Origin: Candidatus Nomurabacteria bacterium
GTDB lineage: Bacteria > Patescibacteriota > Minisyncoccia > Phycocordibacterales > UBA9973
Direction: 5' to 3'
DNA: 6,926 nt
Assembly: GCA_003157195.1 (NCBI GenBank)
Contig: PMIU01000065.1
Span: 8,254 to 15,179, forward strand
Under the pieces are notes generated by a model. It saw only the letters and a list, made by a program, of their open reading frames with translations. It searched no databases and was not told where the DNA came from. The translations under genes and the position numbers were made by a program. Shown here in pieces: positions 1 through 5,110 of this stretch. Position 1 is the stretch's first letter. Each line of letters begins with the position of its first letter.

Positions 1-120
1 TCTGCATTCCGGGCAAAAAGTCGGCGGCGGAACTTTTATTTTTTCATAAAACCCAAAATCGTCCGGTTCTATATTGAAGTTCTTTTTGCAACTTTGGCAT
101 GTTTTAGTTTCGGAGCTCAT
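1..120 (-). CDS. Zinc-ribbon protein, N-terminal 40 residues (runs off window)
   Basis: Only the first 40 codons are inside the window; the gene continues past position 1. The start ATG is at 120-118 on the minus strand and the frame is open to the edge. Two CxxC pairs are visible, C8-x2-C11 and C36-P-E-C39, as expected for a treble-clef or zinc-ribbon domain binding one zinc ion. Between them lie an acidic stretch and a PPPTFCPEC segment, which I associate from memory with zinc-ribbon proteins common in Patescibacteria; their role is unknown to me. No SD precedes the ATG. The leader (121-201) contains inverted repeats and a likely promoter. The gene lies 89 bases downstream of the DedA gene on the same strand but probably has its own promoter. 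It was too short for automatic ORF detection. Confidence 0.8.
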   Translation of the reverse strand, partial: MSSETKTCQSCKKNFNIEPDDFGFYEKIKVPPPTFCPECR

Positions 121-183
121 CCCATTAGAAATTAAATAATTGATAATTTAGCGACTATTTTCCGTTAGTGAATTTCTAACGGG
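121..183 (-). repeat. Inverted repeats in the leader of the zinc-ribbon gene
   Basis: Positions 121-133 and 171-183 form a 13-base inverted repeat; as minus-strand RNA all 13 pairs form, one being G-U. The arm nearest the gene ends directly at the ATG (120). A second perfect 7-base inverted repeat, 162-168 with 176-182 and a 7-base loop, reuses the distal arm, so the two folds exclude each other. This could be a translational switch, or a dispersed palindromic repeat that landed here. Confidence 0.55.
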
Positions 184-195
184 ACACGTATTTAT

Positions 196-204
196 ATTAT
201 ATCA
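196..204 (-). promoter_or_regulatory. Extended -10 promoter for the zinc-ribbon gene
   Basis: On the minus strand TGA-TATAAT (TATAAT at 201-196) forms an extended -10 just after the DedA stop codon. No convincing -35 is present 16-18 bases upstream. Transcription would start near 189, giving a leader of roughly 70 bases that contains the inverted repeats. This long leader contrasts with the leaderless starts elsewhere in the window. Confidence 0.45.
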
Positions 205-209
205 AAAAA

Positions 210-833
210 TTATGCCTGTTTCCGTGTTCGCTTTTTATACAGCAAAACTTGAATTAAGTTTACGGCAATACCGAGCATCAGGATTATGCCTCCGGCTTTT
301 AGGAAAAAAGAAATATTATCTTCCCACTCACTACCCAAAAGGAAGCCCGTCATCCCGTACATCAGGGTATAAATAAATTCTCCCAGTAAGGCGAAAGTAA
401 AAAACTTCTTGAAAGATACTTTGGAAATACCCGCCATCAGGTTCGTGGCGGGGGAGAGCTCGGTCAAAAACCGGCTGAAGAAAATAAGCGACGGGGCGAA
501 GTCAATGATATAGTCTTCAATCTTATGAAAAGATTCCGAACGGAGAATACGCCTAAAAAAGACAAACTTACTTAGGATTCTCTCTCCGTATTGACGCGCC
601 AAGATGTATCCGATCAGATCTCCGGTCATACTTCCCAGTAGCGTTATCCCGAGCACAGCGTAAATATTCATGTATCCCTGAGAGGCGAACCCTCCGGCGG
701 CGGCGAGCGCCGTGCTGGCCGGTATGGGCAGAGCTATCGAAGACAGAAGGGCAATAATAAACAAGCCGAAATATTTATAAAGAAGTAAAAAAGAAAGCAG
801 GTATTGGAAAAATGGAGCGAGGAGTGTGGTCAT
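210..833 (-). CDS. DedA/VTT-domain membrane protein
   Basis: This 207-residue integral membrane protein has the length and layout of the DedA (SNARE-associated, VTT-domain) family, whose members act in the cytoplasmic membrane; some are linked to lipid carrier flipping and membrane homeostasis. Visible family features are the ALPIPAS...AAAGGFASQG re-entrant-type segment (34-53), GDLIGYxLARQYG (71-83), FFSRFLTELSPATNLMAG (118-135) and GEFIYTLMYGMTGFLLG (151-167), followed by a hydrophobic C-terminal helix and a basic tail KKRTRKQA. By eye, R121 matches the first conserved arginine of the family, while the second usual arginine position is S127 and the usual early glutamate is absent. Its ATG overlaps the stop of the upstream 51-residue ORF (ATGA) and there is no SD, which points to translational coupling. 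Confidence 0.9.
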   Translation of the reverse strand: MTTLLAPFFQYLLSFLLLYKYFGLFIIALLSSIALPIPASTALAAAGGFASQGYMNIYAVLGITLLGSMTGDLIGYILARQYGERILSKFVFFRRILRSESFHKIEDYIIDFAPSLIFFSRFLTELSPATNLMAGISKVSFKKFFTFALLGEFIYTLMYGMTGFLLGSEWEDNISFFLKAGGIILMLGIAVNLIQVLLYKKRTRKQA

Positions 834-985
834 GCTTTTATTGGCGTCGGGTGGTGAGTATAGATTAATAATCCGTTTCTATGCAGGCGGCGGACATCCC
901 GGACAAAAGAGGAAATAAAAAGAACCAAAATTATAATAATTATGATAAGGGCTATTAAGATTTCTTTGTTGCTGTCGTGTCTCAT
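830..985 (-). CDS. Small single-pass membrane peptide (51 aa), coupled to the DedA gene
   Basis: This 51-codon frame is too short for most ORF cut-offs. The protein has a short charged N-terminus (MRHDSNKE), one strongly hydrophobic helix at about residues 9-27 made largely of Ile, Leu and Val, then a basic segment (RDVRRLHR) and a polar tail. That predicts a single-pass peptide with a positively charged side facing the cytoplasm. It starts 4 bases after the amidase stop (990-992) and its TGA shares bases with the ATG of the DedA gene. A TGA-TACAAT extended -10 lies 6 bases before its ATG, so it can also start a leaderless message. I recognise no family; a membrane partner for the DedA protein is only a guess. 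Confidence 0.65.
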   Translation of the reverse strand: MRHDSNKEILIALIIIIIILVLFISSFVRDVRRLHRNGLLIYTHHPTPIKA

Positions 986-989
986 TGGT

Positions 990-1895
990 TTATTGTATCA
1001 AATTTTTAGAGTTAATTGAATTAACGTAATTCTGTATTCCGGCCACGGTTTGCTCAGCCATTTGTTCTAGGGCTTGTTTCTGGCCCATGTCAGTTTGTAA
1101 TATTTTGTCATAAATATAATCATATTCTATGAGAACAGCCGGCTTGGTGAGGGTACCTGACGCGCCCAAGGCAATCAAACTTTGATCTTCGAACAAGCTG
1201 TTGTAATAACCTGGAGCTTCCGGAGAAAACTTTTTCTTCAACTCATTGTAAACGTCTTCGGCAATAATTCGCGAGGTTGCGGCATTTACGCTCTGCTTTT
1301 CCGGTATAAACATATCAAAACCACTATGCGGACCCGGCAGTGTGATATTCTTTCTGTTGCTGTTGTTGAAATGCAAGTGAATAACTAAGTCAACGTTATT
1401 TTCATCCGCCCATTTATTTATTCCATAAAGCTCGATGGCTGTTGTTTTGCTTGCCAGGGTGTGCTCGCCCATATCTGGAACGACCTTCTCTTCCCCGGAT
1501 TTCACCAGAAGTTTATAAGTTGCTTGGTGTTCGTTTTTAAAATCGAGAATAGCTTGCTTATAATTCGTAAAATAATCGGCAAAAATCGGATTCCAGGTTT
1601 GGGTATCTCTGGCTACTATTATTTTATATTTTTGGTCTTGTCCGAGTAGCGTAGAGATATTATTTGCCACTTCAACCACCAAATCTCGTTCATAAATATC
1701 ATTAAAGTGCGCCCCGCCGGTCGTGGTGTCATGCCCCGGCACCAGAAGAATAGTAAAAGGATGGGTGGCAGATATGGGAACAGGGGAAAGAGCGGGAAGC
1801 CCCGTTTCCTTTTTAGTAAAACTTGCTCGTATAAATAAAAAAGCCAAAGCAACAATACCGCATATTATTATGGAATAAATTATAATTTTTTTCAT
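990..1895 (-). CDS. Membrane-anchored N-acetylmuramoyl-L-alanine amidase (Amidase_3 type)
   Basis: This 301-residue protein has a lysine-led N-terminus and one transmembrane segment (about 4-23), a short linker, then an Amidase_3-like catalytic domain. It should hydrolyse the amide bond between N-acetylmuramic acid and L-alanine in peptidoglycan, outside the cytoplasmic membrane. The expected zinc ligands are H55 (VPGHD), E69 (YERDLV) and H173 in LVIHLHFNN; H175 is an alternative for the last. The catalytic glutamate is probably E257 in KPAVLIEYDYIYD, matching the usual pavLvE motif. The region from about 95 to 150 is an insertion compared with the minimal domain as I remember it. The gene starts 14 bases after the LapA-domain gene without a clear SD, so the two are probably one operon. 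Envelope neighbours fit a role in wall turnover or division. Confidence 0.85.
   Translation of the reverse strand: MKKIIIYSIIICGIVALAFLFIRASFTKKETGLPALSPVPISATHPFTILLVPGHDTTTGGAHFNDIYERDLVVEVANNISTLLGQDQKYKIIVARDTQTWNPIFADYFTNYKQAILDFKNEHQATYKLLVKSGEEKVVPDMGEHTLASKTTAIELYGINKWADENNVDLVIHLHFNNSNRKNITLPGPHSGFDMFIPEKQSVNAATSRIIAEDVYNELKKKFSPEAPGYYNSLFEDQSLIALGASGTLTKPAVLIEYDYIYDKILQTDMGQKQALEQMAEQTVAGIQNYVNSINSKNLIQ
992..1000 (-). promoter_or_regulatory. Internal leaderless promoter for the 51-aa ORF and DedA gene
   Basis: Minus-strand TACAAT (997-992) is preceded by TGA, making an extended -10, and a weak -35 (TTCAAT, 1020-1015) stands 17 bases upstream. Exactly 6 bases separate the -10 box from the ATG at 985, so +1 should be the A of the start codon. 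The promoter lies inside the last codons of the amidase gene. Confidence 0.5.
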
Positions 1896-1909
1896 TTAAA
1901 ATTATTTCT

Positions 1910-2260
1910 TTATTTGGAAGTATCATATATCTCCCCGTGTTCTATTTTTGAAATTTCTTCTCTGGTCGGAGGAGTGTTTTTGGCAAAAACAGTCAGCTCT
2001 TTTTGTTTTCGAAGTTCTTCCGCAAGGTCCACGTTTTCCTCTTTAAGATTTTTATATTTAAAATAGTTTTTTATAAATTCCGGGAGTAAGAGCAATATTG
2101 CAATCAAGACCCCTGTTGTAATGGTTAATAATAAAATAAGAGCCAATGAGCCCGTCAGGTGCCAGGAGAAAAAGGAAATCGTTACGACGTCAATATTTTG
2201 TAATGCAAAAATAACAGAAACCACCCCGAGCAACAACCCAGCTACAAAAAGTATTATCAT
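1910..2260 (-). CDS. LapA-domain (DUF1049-like) membrane protein
   Basis: This 116-residue protein has two hydrophobic helices, about 1-20 and 37-61, joined by the hallmark ALQNIDVVTISFFSWHLTGSLAL segment seen in LapA/DUF1049-domain proteins. A charged, probably coiled-coil cytoplasmic stretch follows (about 66-92, rich in K and E), then a polar C-terminus. In Proteobacteria LapA works in lipopolysaccharide assembly and its regulation. A CPR organism probably lacks LPS, so the name describes the fold only. It is the first gene of the leftward envelope cluster, 14 bases before the amidase gene. A good -35/-10 pair precedes it with the -10 only 7 bases from the ATG, so its message is probably leaderless. 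Confidence 0.85.
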   Translation of the reverse strand: MIILFVAGLLLGVVSVIFALQNIDVVTISFFSWHLTGSLALILLLTITTGVLIAILLLLPEFIKNYFKYKNLKEENVDLAEELRKQKELTVFAKNTPPTREEISKIEHGEIYDTSK

Positions 2261-2267
2261 ATATTAC

Positions 2268-2296
2268 ATCATACTCTCTTTTTTTACTTTAAACAA
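2268..2296 (-). promoter_or_regulatory. Promoter of the LapA-amidase operon
   Basis: On the minus strand TTGTTT (2296-2291), a 17-base spacer and TATGAT (2273-2268) make a near-standard sigma-70 type promoter. The -10 box ends 7 bases before the ATG at 2260, leaving no room for an SD in the transcript. It lies back to back with the tRNA gene's upstream region. Confidence 0.65.
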
Positions 2297-2341
2297 TAGC
2301 GTTTTATTGGCCTTTATATTCCACAAAAAATATGTTAAGTT

Positions 2342-2347
2342 TATAAC
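2342..2347 (+). promoter_or_regulatory. Possible -10 box for tRNA-Gln
   Basis: TATAAC lies 4 bases before the mature tRNA 5' end, with a weak TTCCAC 17 bases upstream. If used, the precursor would have almost no 5' extension. An alternative -10 (TATGTT at 2331-2336) with TTGGCC upstream would give a short leader needing RNase P. Neither can be preferred from sequence alone. Confidence 0.35.
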
Positions 2348-2351
2348 ATAT

Positions 2352-2425
2352 TACGGGATCGTCTAATGGTAGGACCTTCGCCTCTGAAGCGAAGTATCTT
2401 GGTTCGAATCCAAGTCCCGTAGCCA
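2352..2425 (+). tRNA. tRNA-Gln (anticodon CTG)
   Basis: This is a complete 74-base cloverleaf with encoded CCA. The acceptor stem is TACGGGA (2352-2358) with TCCCGTA (2415-2421), all 7 pairs standard. T8 is present. The D stem GTC/GAC (2361-2363, 2373-2375) encloses a TAATGGTAG loop. The anticodon stem TTCGC/GCGAA (2377-2381, 2389-2393) encloses CTCTGAA, giving T33, anticodon CTG at 2384-2386 and A37. The variable loop is 4 bases. The T stem CTTGG/CCAAG encloses TTCGAAT. U1-A72 and discriminator G73 (2422) are identity features of tRNA-Gln, agreeing with the anticodon, which reads CAG. It should charge with glutamine, directly or through Glu-tRNA-Gln amidation. No terminator separates it from the next gene, 29 bases downstream. 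Confidence 0.97.
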
Positions 2426-2442
2426 ATGGCAAACTTATTATA

Positions 2443-2448
2443 TACAAT
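2443..2448 (+). promoter_or_regulatory. Leaderless -10 box of the EEP-family gene
   Basis: TACAAT ends exactly 6 bases before the ATG at 2455, the same geometry as other starts in the window. No -35 or TG extension is evident, so readthrough from the tRNA promoter is an alternative source of transcripts. Confidence 0.4.
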
Positions 2449-2454
2449 ATAAAC

Positions 2455-3177
2455 ATGAAATTAATATCACTTAATATTGAACTTAATAAACACAATCTAA
2501 TTATTTTAGATTTTTTAAAGAAAGAAAAAGCCGACGTGATTTGCCTCCAGGAAATTCTTGAAGAAGATTTTCCATTTTTTAATAAAGAACTAAATCTCGA
2601 AAGCGTTTTTCAAGTATGTAGATATCAAAGATCTCCGTTTTATCCACAACTAATAGGCAAGAAACAAGGTGTCGCAATTTTTTCGAAAAACATAATCAAT
2701 TCAGGTTCTGTTTTTTATTTAGGGAGCAAAGAAGACACCACAAAGCCATTTGATAGTGTAAATTTTAAAAAAAGTGAAGCCTTGGTTTGGGCGAATATCA
2801 AAAGTTCTGAAGGCGCATCGTTTAAATTTGTCACAGCTCAATTGCCGGTGACAGAGAACGGAGAGGTGACTCCGTTTCAGCTTGAGGTTTTGGATTCGTT
2901 TTTAATGAAACTCGATAAACTTGGAGAACTTGTACTTTGTGGTGATATAAATGGACCTCGCGGGCGAGAAACATTTGACCGTTTGGCAAAAAAGTACAAA
3001 GATAATATTCCTCCCGAGTATAAGACAAGCCTGGATCAAAACTTGCATCGAGTTAAAGGCTTAATATATGTTGTTGACGGACTTTTTACGACACCAAATT
3101 ACAAAGCTTCAAACGTTAGGTTGATAGACGGTGTTAGTGATCATATGGCTATTGTTGCAGATATTAAGAAAAATTAA
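2455..3177 (+). CDS. Endonuclease/exonuclease/phosphatase (EEP) family protein
   Basis: This 240-residue protein has the ordered motifs of the metal-dependent EEP fold (DNase I, ExoIII and inositol phosphatase superfamily): N7 in SLNIE, Q32-E33 in CLQEI (metal-binding Glu), GVAIFSK (72-78), VTAQL (126-130), LCGDINGPRG with D164 and N166 (161-170), VDGLF with D208, and the terminal SDH (228-230) with the general-base histidine. It should hydrolyse a phosphodiester or phosphomonoester with Mg2+, but the substrate cannot be told from sequence. There is no signal peptide or transmembrane segment, so it acts in the cytosol. One deviation is that the usual T-H-L of many relatives reads T-A-Q-L. It starts with ATG, has no SD, and follows tRNA-Gln by 29 bases. 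Confidence 0.88.
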   Translation: MKLISLNIELNKHNLIILDFLKKEKADVICLQEILEEDFPFFNKELNLESVFQVCRYQRSPFYPQLIGKKQGVAIFSKNIINSGSVFYLGSKEDTTKPFDSVNFKKSEALVWANIKSSEGASFKFVTAQLPVTENGEVTPFQLEVLDSFLMKLDKLGELVLCGDINGPRGRETFDRLAKKYKDNIPPEYKTSLDQNLHRVKGLIYVVDGLFTTPNYKASNVRLIDGVSDHMAIVADIKKN

Positions 3178-3216
3178 ACTTAGCACATTTTTTGTGGAAT
3201 TAGAAGGGGAGCGTGT

Positions 3217-3244
3217 TTGATTAAAATACCCAAAGATGTACTAT
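3217..3244 (+). promoter_or_regulatory. Promoter of the candidate structured RNA
   Basis: TTGATT (3217-3222), a 16-base spacer and TACTAT (3239-3244) form a plausible sigma-70 type promoter. The predicted start, about 3250-3251, falls exactly on the first base of the long stem of the downstream RNA candidate, which supports both calls. Confidence 0.5.
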
Positions 3245-3249
3245 TAGGA

Positions 3250-3421
3250 TAGCCTAGAGAAAAATGCTTTTGAGTGACCTGGGCTGCGATAGCCTCGGCT
3301 GGCGACCGAGATCATTCCTCTTGATGGCCTCGCATTCTTTCTCTGGGCTAAGATTGTTCTTGTTTTTATTACATCGTTTTTTTACCCGAGTTCCTCCTGT
3401 GGATTCTCGGGTTTGTTTTTT
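3250..3421 (+). ncRNA. Candidate structured non-coding RNA, family not recognised
   Basis: This GC-richer stretch in an AT-rich gap has no coding frame of note. Positions 3250-3262 pair with 3338-3350 in a 13-bp stem (one G-U). Past a bulged C3337 the stem continues with 5 more pairs, 3263-3267 with 3332-3336. Inside are short hairpins that partly compete: 3281-3285 with 3291-3295, 3294-3298 with 3306-3310, and 3311-3314 with 3322-3325. A promoter places the start at the foot of the stem, and an intrinsic terminator ends at about 3421, so the transcript would be about 172 bases. I looked for the SRP RNA tetraloop region, RNase P and tmRNA signatures and saw none. A divergent 6S RNA is not excluded. 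It could also be a 3' UTR element of the EEP gene or a leader for the downstream gene. Confidence 0.5.
3384..3421 (+). terminator. Intrinsic terminator
   Basis: ACCCGAG (3384-3390) pairs with CTCGGGT (3406-3412), and an inner TCC/GGA can extend the stem. A T-rich run (3412-3421) follows. It is oriented for plus-strand transcripts, since the minus side has A rather than T after the stem. It ends the candidate RNA, or the EEP gene's transcript, just before the next promoter. Confidence 0.8.
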
Positions 3422-3442
3422 ATAGAATTAAAAGTGATGTAA

Positions 3443-3451
3443 TGATATAAT
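3443..3451 (+). promoter_or_regulatory. Extended -10, leaderless promoter of the 147-aa gene
   Basis: TGA-TATAAT (TATAAT at 3446-3451) is a full-consensus extended -10 with no obvious -35. Six bases lie between it and the ATG at 3458, so +1 should be the A of the start codon. Confidence 0.7.
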
Positions 3452-3457
3452 GCGTTT

Positions 3458-3901
3458 ATGGATATAAATTCACCTAAATACTGGGAAAACAAATTAAAAG
3501 AAATGGGAATGCCGTCAGAAATTGAACTCGAACAAGAAAAAGCGGCAAAAGCCGGTGTTGAAGTCGTTTCGACTGAAATGGTAAGTCCCGAAGCGGAAGC
3601 CCTAGCACAAAAATTAAAAGAAGAAGACCCTAGAAATCTTTTAGGCGGATTTCCCAATAGCCCAAAAGAAGTAGTGGCCCTGGTGGAAACTTTGCGAGAA
3701 GAATGGTTGGCGCAAGATATAAAGCCAAAAGATATTCATTTAGTTGTTCACGCATCATGTATTAACGGTCATGATTGTGTTACTCTGGCTTATAATGGTG
3801 GAAATATATATCACTATAATACAAAAAATATTCGCGGATATTCCAGAGACAAAATGCTTTCCAAACTTGAGTCGCACGGACTGCACTTTGTCGAAAAATA
3901 A
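3458..3901 (+). CDS. Hypothetical protein (147 aa), unrecognised
   Basis: I do not recognise a family. The protein is soluble, without signal or membrane segments. Residues about 8-60 are rich in Glu, Lys and Ala and should be helical, and 66-90 (SPKEVVALVETLREEWLAQDIKP) should form another helix. The C-terminal part alternates short hydrophobic strands (IHLVVHAS, CVTLAYNGG, IYHYNTK) and ends in a helix. A cluster H98-x2-C101-x3-H105-x-C107 could bind a metal, but that is inference. The start is supported by a perfect extended -10 box 6 bases upstream. Its stop is 1 base before the GIY-YIG gene, so the two are almost certainly co-transcribed and translationally coupled. Confidence 0.75.
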   Translation: MDINSPKYWENKLKEMGMPSEIELEQEKAAKAGVEVVSTEMVSPEAEALAQKLKEEDPRNLLGGFPNSPKEVVALVETLREEWLAQDIKPKDIHLVVHASCINGHDCVTLAYNGGNIYHYNTKNIRGYSRDKMLSKLESHGLHFVEK

Positions 3902-3902
3902 T

Positions 3903-4151
3903 ATGTATTTCGTTTACATTTTAGAATGCGCGGATAAAAGCTTATATGTGGGTTGCACGAACAATCTCGACAAAAGATTAAACCAGCACAACAATCTAAA
4001 ATCCGGAGCCCATTATACCAAAATTCGCCGTCCTGTAATTTTGAGGTATTTTGAGAAATACAGAACGTTGAAACTGGCAAGGAGACGGGAAGCCGAAGTG
4101 AAGAAATGGACACATAACAAGAAAATGGTACTTATAGAAAATAAACAATAA
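3903..4151 (+). CDS. GIY-YIG nuclease domain protein (UPF0213-like, 82 aa)
   Basis: This single-domain protein of 82 residues is the normal length for stand-alone GIY-YIG proteins of the YhbQ/UPF0213 kind. The family motifs are present: V4-Y5-I6 for the GIY element, Y15-V16-G17 for the YIG element, R25 in DKRLNQH with H29, then GAHYTK, PVILRYFEKY, and the metal-binding E63 in RRREAEVKKW. The catalytic set is therefore intact and it should cut DNA with Mg2+, though the cellular role of these small proteins is unsettled. I chose ATG 3903, 1 base after the upstream stop, because the homology begins with MYFVYILE. An in-frame ATG at 3744 would add 53 unrelated residues overlapping the previous gene. 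No own promoter or SD is seen. Confidence 0.92.
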   Translation: MYFVYILECADKSLYVGCTNNLDKRLNQHNNLKSGAHYTKIRRPVILRYFEKYRTLKLARRREAEVKKWTHNKKMVLIENKQ

Positions 4152-4211
4152 ACATAAAATAAAAAGCTAGGTACTGAGCACAGCAGTGCAAATGTAAAAA
4201 ATTGAAACTTT

Positions 4212-4220
4212 TGTTATAAT
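4212..4220 (+). promoter_or_regulatory. Extended -10, leaderless promoter of the hydrolase gene
   Basis: TGT-TATAAT (TATAAT at 4215-4220) is a consensus extended -10 located exactly 6 bases before the ATG at 4227. No good -35 is present at the normal distance. A short weak hairpin, GCAC-AGCA-GTGC, lies upstream in the 75-base gap. Confidence 0.7.
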
Positions 4221-4226
4221 CAATTT

Positions 4227-4793
4227 ATGCACACCAACGTATTTATTTTTCACGGAACCGAAGGCTACCCAGAAGAAAATTGGTTCCCTTGGCTGAAGGG
4301 GGAATTGGAGGGGAAGGGATGCACGGTTTTTGTGCCACAATTTCCTTCGCCACCTTTGGTGGCTTCGAAGATTTCTGAATGGTTTGAGGTTTTGAAAGAA
4401 TACGAGCAGTATATTGATGAAAATACTATTTTAATCGGGCATAGTTTGGGTGGAGTTTTTGCCCTGCGGGTGTTGGAAAAATTAAATCATCCGGTTAAAG
4501 CGGTTTTCCTGGTTAGCGCGCCCATTGGCGTAAAACCAATTTTAAATTATGACCGAGATAATAGTTTTAGCGGTTTTGATTTTGACTGGGAGAAAATAAA
4601 AAATAATTCCAAAAGTTTTACCGTATTTCATTCAGACAATGACCCGTTTGTCGGGCTGGAAAACGGGAAGGAGCTGGCAAAAAAATTAGGAGTTGAATTA
4701 ACCTTTATTCCCAACGCCGGGCATTTTAATACACCCGCTGGTTATACAAAATTCCCTGATTTATTAAAAAAAGTTGAAGAAATTTTAAAATAA
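4227..4793 (+). CDS. RBBP9/YdeN-type serine hydrolase (alpha/beta hydrolase)
   Basis: This 188-residue protein matches the small alpha/beta-hydrolase RBBP9/YdeN family in length and motifs. An N-terminal strand leads to the oxyanion-side HGTEGYPEENWFPWL (9-23), the nucleophile elbow is GHSLGG with S73 (71-76), the acid is D139 in SDNDPFVG, and the histidine is H166 in NAGHFN. The triad Ser-Asp-His is therefore complete. Family members are cytosolic serine hydrolases with poorly known substrates, probably small esters or peptides. There is no signal peptide. The start is fixed by the -10 box 6 bases before the ATG. It appears to be a single-gene unit between the GIY-YIG gene and the GC-rich cassette; a small AT-rich hairpin after the stop is too weak to call a terminator. 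Confidence 0.93.
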   Translation: MHTNVFIFHGTEGYPEENWFPWLKGELEGKGCTVFVPQFPSPPLVASKISEWFEVLKEYEQYIDENTILIGHSLGGVFALRVLEKLNHPVKAVFLVSAPIGVKPILNYDRDNSFSGFDFDWEKIKNNSKSFTVFHSDNDPFVGLENGKELAKKLGVELTFIPNAGHFNTPAGYTKFPDLLKKVEEILK

Positions 4794-4814
4794 TTCTTCC
4801 TTAAAGAACTACTC

Positions 4815-4842
4815 TTGTAATTTCTCATAAATATGTTATAAC
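4815..4842 (+). promoter_or_regulatory. Promoter of the GC-rich two-gene cassette
   Basis: TTGTAA (4815-4820), a 16-base spacer and TATAAC (4837-4842) with TG at 4834-4835 form a full -35/extended -10 promoter. The transcript would start near 4849 and just include an SD (AAAGGAG, 4850-4856). It is therefore a leadered mRNA, unlike the flanking leaderless genes. Confidence 0.65.
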
Positions 4843-4849
4843 ATAAACG

Positions 4850-4856
4850 AAAGGAG
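4850..4856 (+). promoter_or_regulatory. Shine-Dalgarno sequence deciding the GTG start
   Basis: AAAGGAG ends 5 bases before GTG 4862, which supports GTG as the start. SD sequences are otherwise rare in this window. Confidence 0.75.
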
Positions 4857-4861
4857 TACAC

Positions 4862-5092
4862 GTGCAGAACACAATCATCATGGTTTCCTCGGTTAACTTG
4901 CCTGAAGAAGCTGCACAGCAGGCGAACGACGAAATCAAGAAGTTGGGAGAAGGTTGGAGCGTGGTTAGCCTAAGTACCAACGTCGAAGTATTTGGTGTTG
5001 TTGTAGACGGCGTGCATATACCGCCATTACACCACGCGGTGTATGTAGTAACGGTCGCGTTACAGAAGCCAGATCTCGATTACGTCGACTGA
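4862..5092 (+). CDS. Hypothetical small protein (76 aa), GC-rich cassette gene 1
   Basis: This is a short soluble protein of unknown function with a GTG start set by the SD 5 bases upstream. Its pattern suggests one small alpha/beta domain: a strand (NTIIMVSSV), a helix (LPEEAAQQANDEIKKLGEG), a strand (WSVVSLSTNVEVFGVVV), a His/Pro turn and a final strand (AVYVVTVALQK). The layout recalls small beta-alpha-beta-beta proteins, but I can make no family assignment. Its GC content is about 50% by hand count, against about 25-40% in sampled lines of neighbouring genes, and synonymous choices such as GCG, GTC and CTC differ from those neighbours. The next gene follows after 18 bases with its own SD. 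The pair lies between a promoter and a terminator as a compact unit and looks acquired, or under a different expression regime. Confidence 0.75.
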   Translation: MQNTIIMVSSVNLPEEAAQQANDEIKKLGEGWSVVSLSTNVEVFGVVVDGVHIPPLHHAVYVVTVALQKPDLDYVD

Positions 5093-5100
5093 CGACGACA

Positions 5101-5106
5101 AGGAGG
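5101..5106 (+). promoter_or_regulatory. Consensus Shine-Dalgarno of the 60-aa ORF
   Basis: AGGAGG lies 4 bases before ATG 5111. It is the strongest SD in the window and supports a frame that would otherwise be doubtful because of its length. Confidence 0.75.
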
Positions 5107-5110
5107 AAGT

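Noticed and set aside
1182..1855. Other-frame and antisense ORFs within the amidase gene
   Set aside because: They are shadows of the amidase frame, with no domain, promoter or SD.
2304..2495. Minus-strand 63-codon frame across the tRNA
   Set aside because: It runs antisense through the complete tRNA-Gln gene; part of its peptide (LATGLGFEPR) is the familiar artefact of translating a tRNA T-arm.
3250..3350. SRP (4.5S) RNA as identity of the structured RNA
   Set aside because: The conserved GGAA-type tetraloop and AGCAG internal-loop sequences of the SRP domain are absent.
3744..3902. In-frame upstream start giving the GIY-YIG protein 53 extra residues
   Set aside because: The extension lies inside the previous gene in another frame, and the GIY-YIG domain begins at MYFVYILE from 3903.
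4172..4200. Small hairpin GCAC-AGCA-GTGC before the hydrolase promoter as a terminator
   Set aside because: The stem is only 4 bp and no T-run follows.
4796..4813. AT-rich hairpin after the hydrolase stop as a terminator
   Set aside because: A 5-bp TTCTT/AAGAA stem without a T-tract is within chance in such AT-rich DNA.
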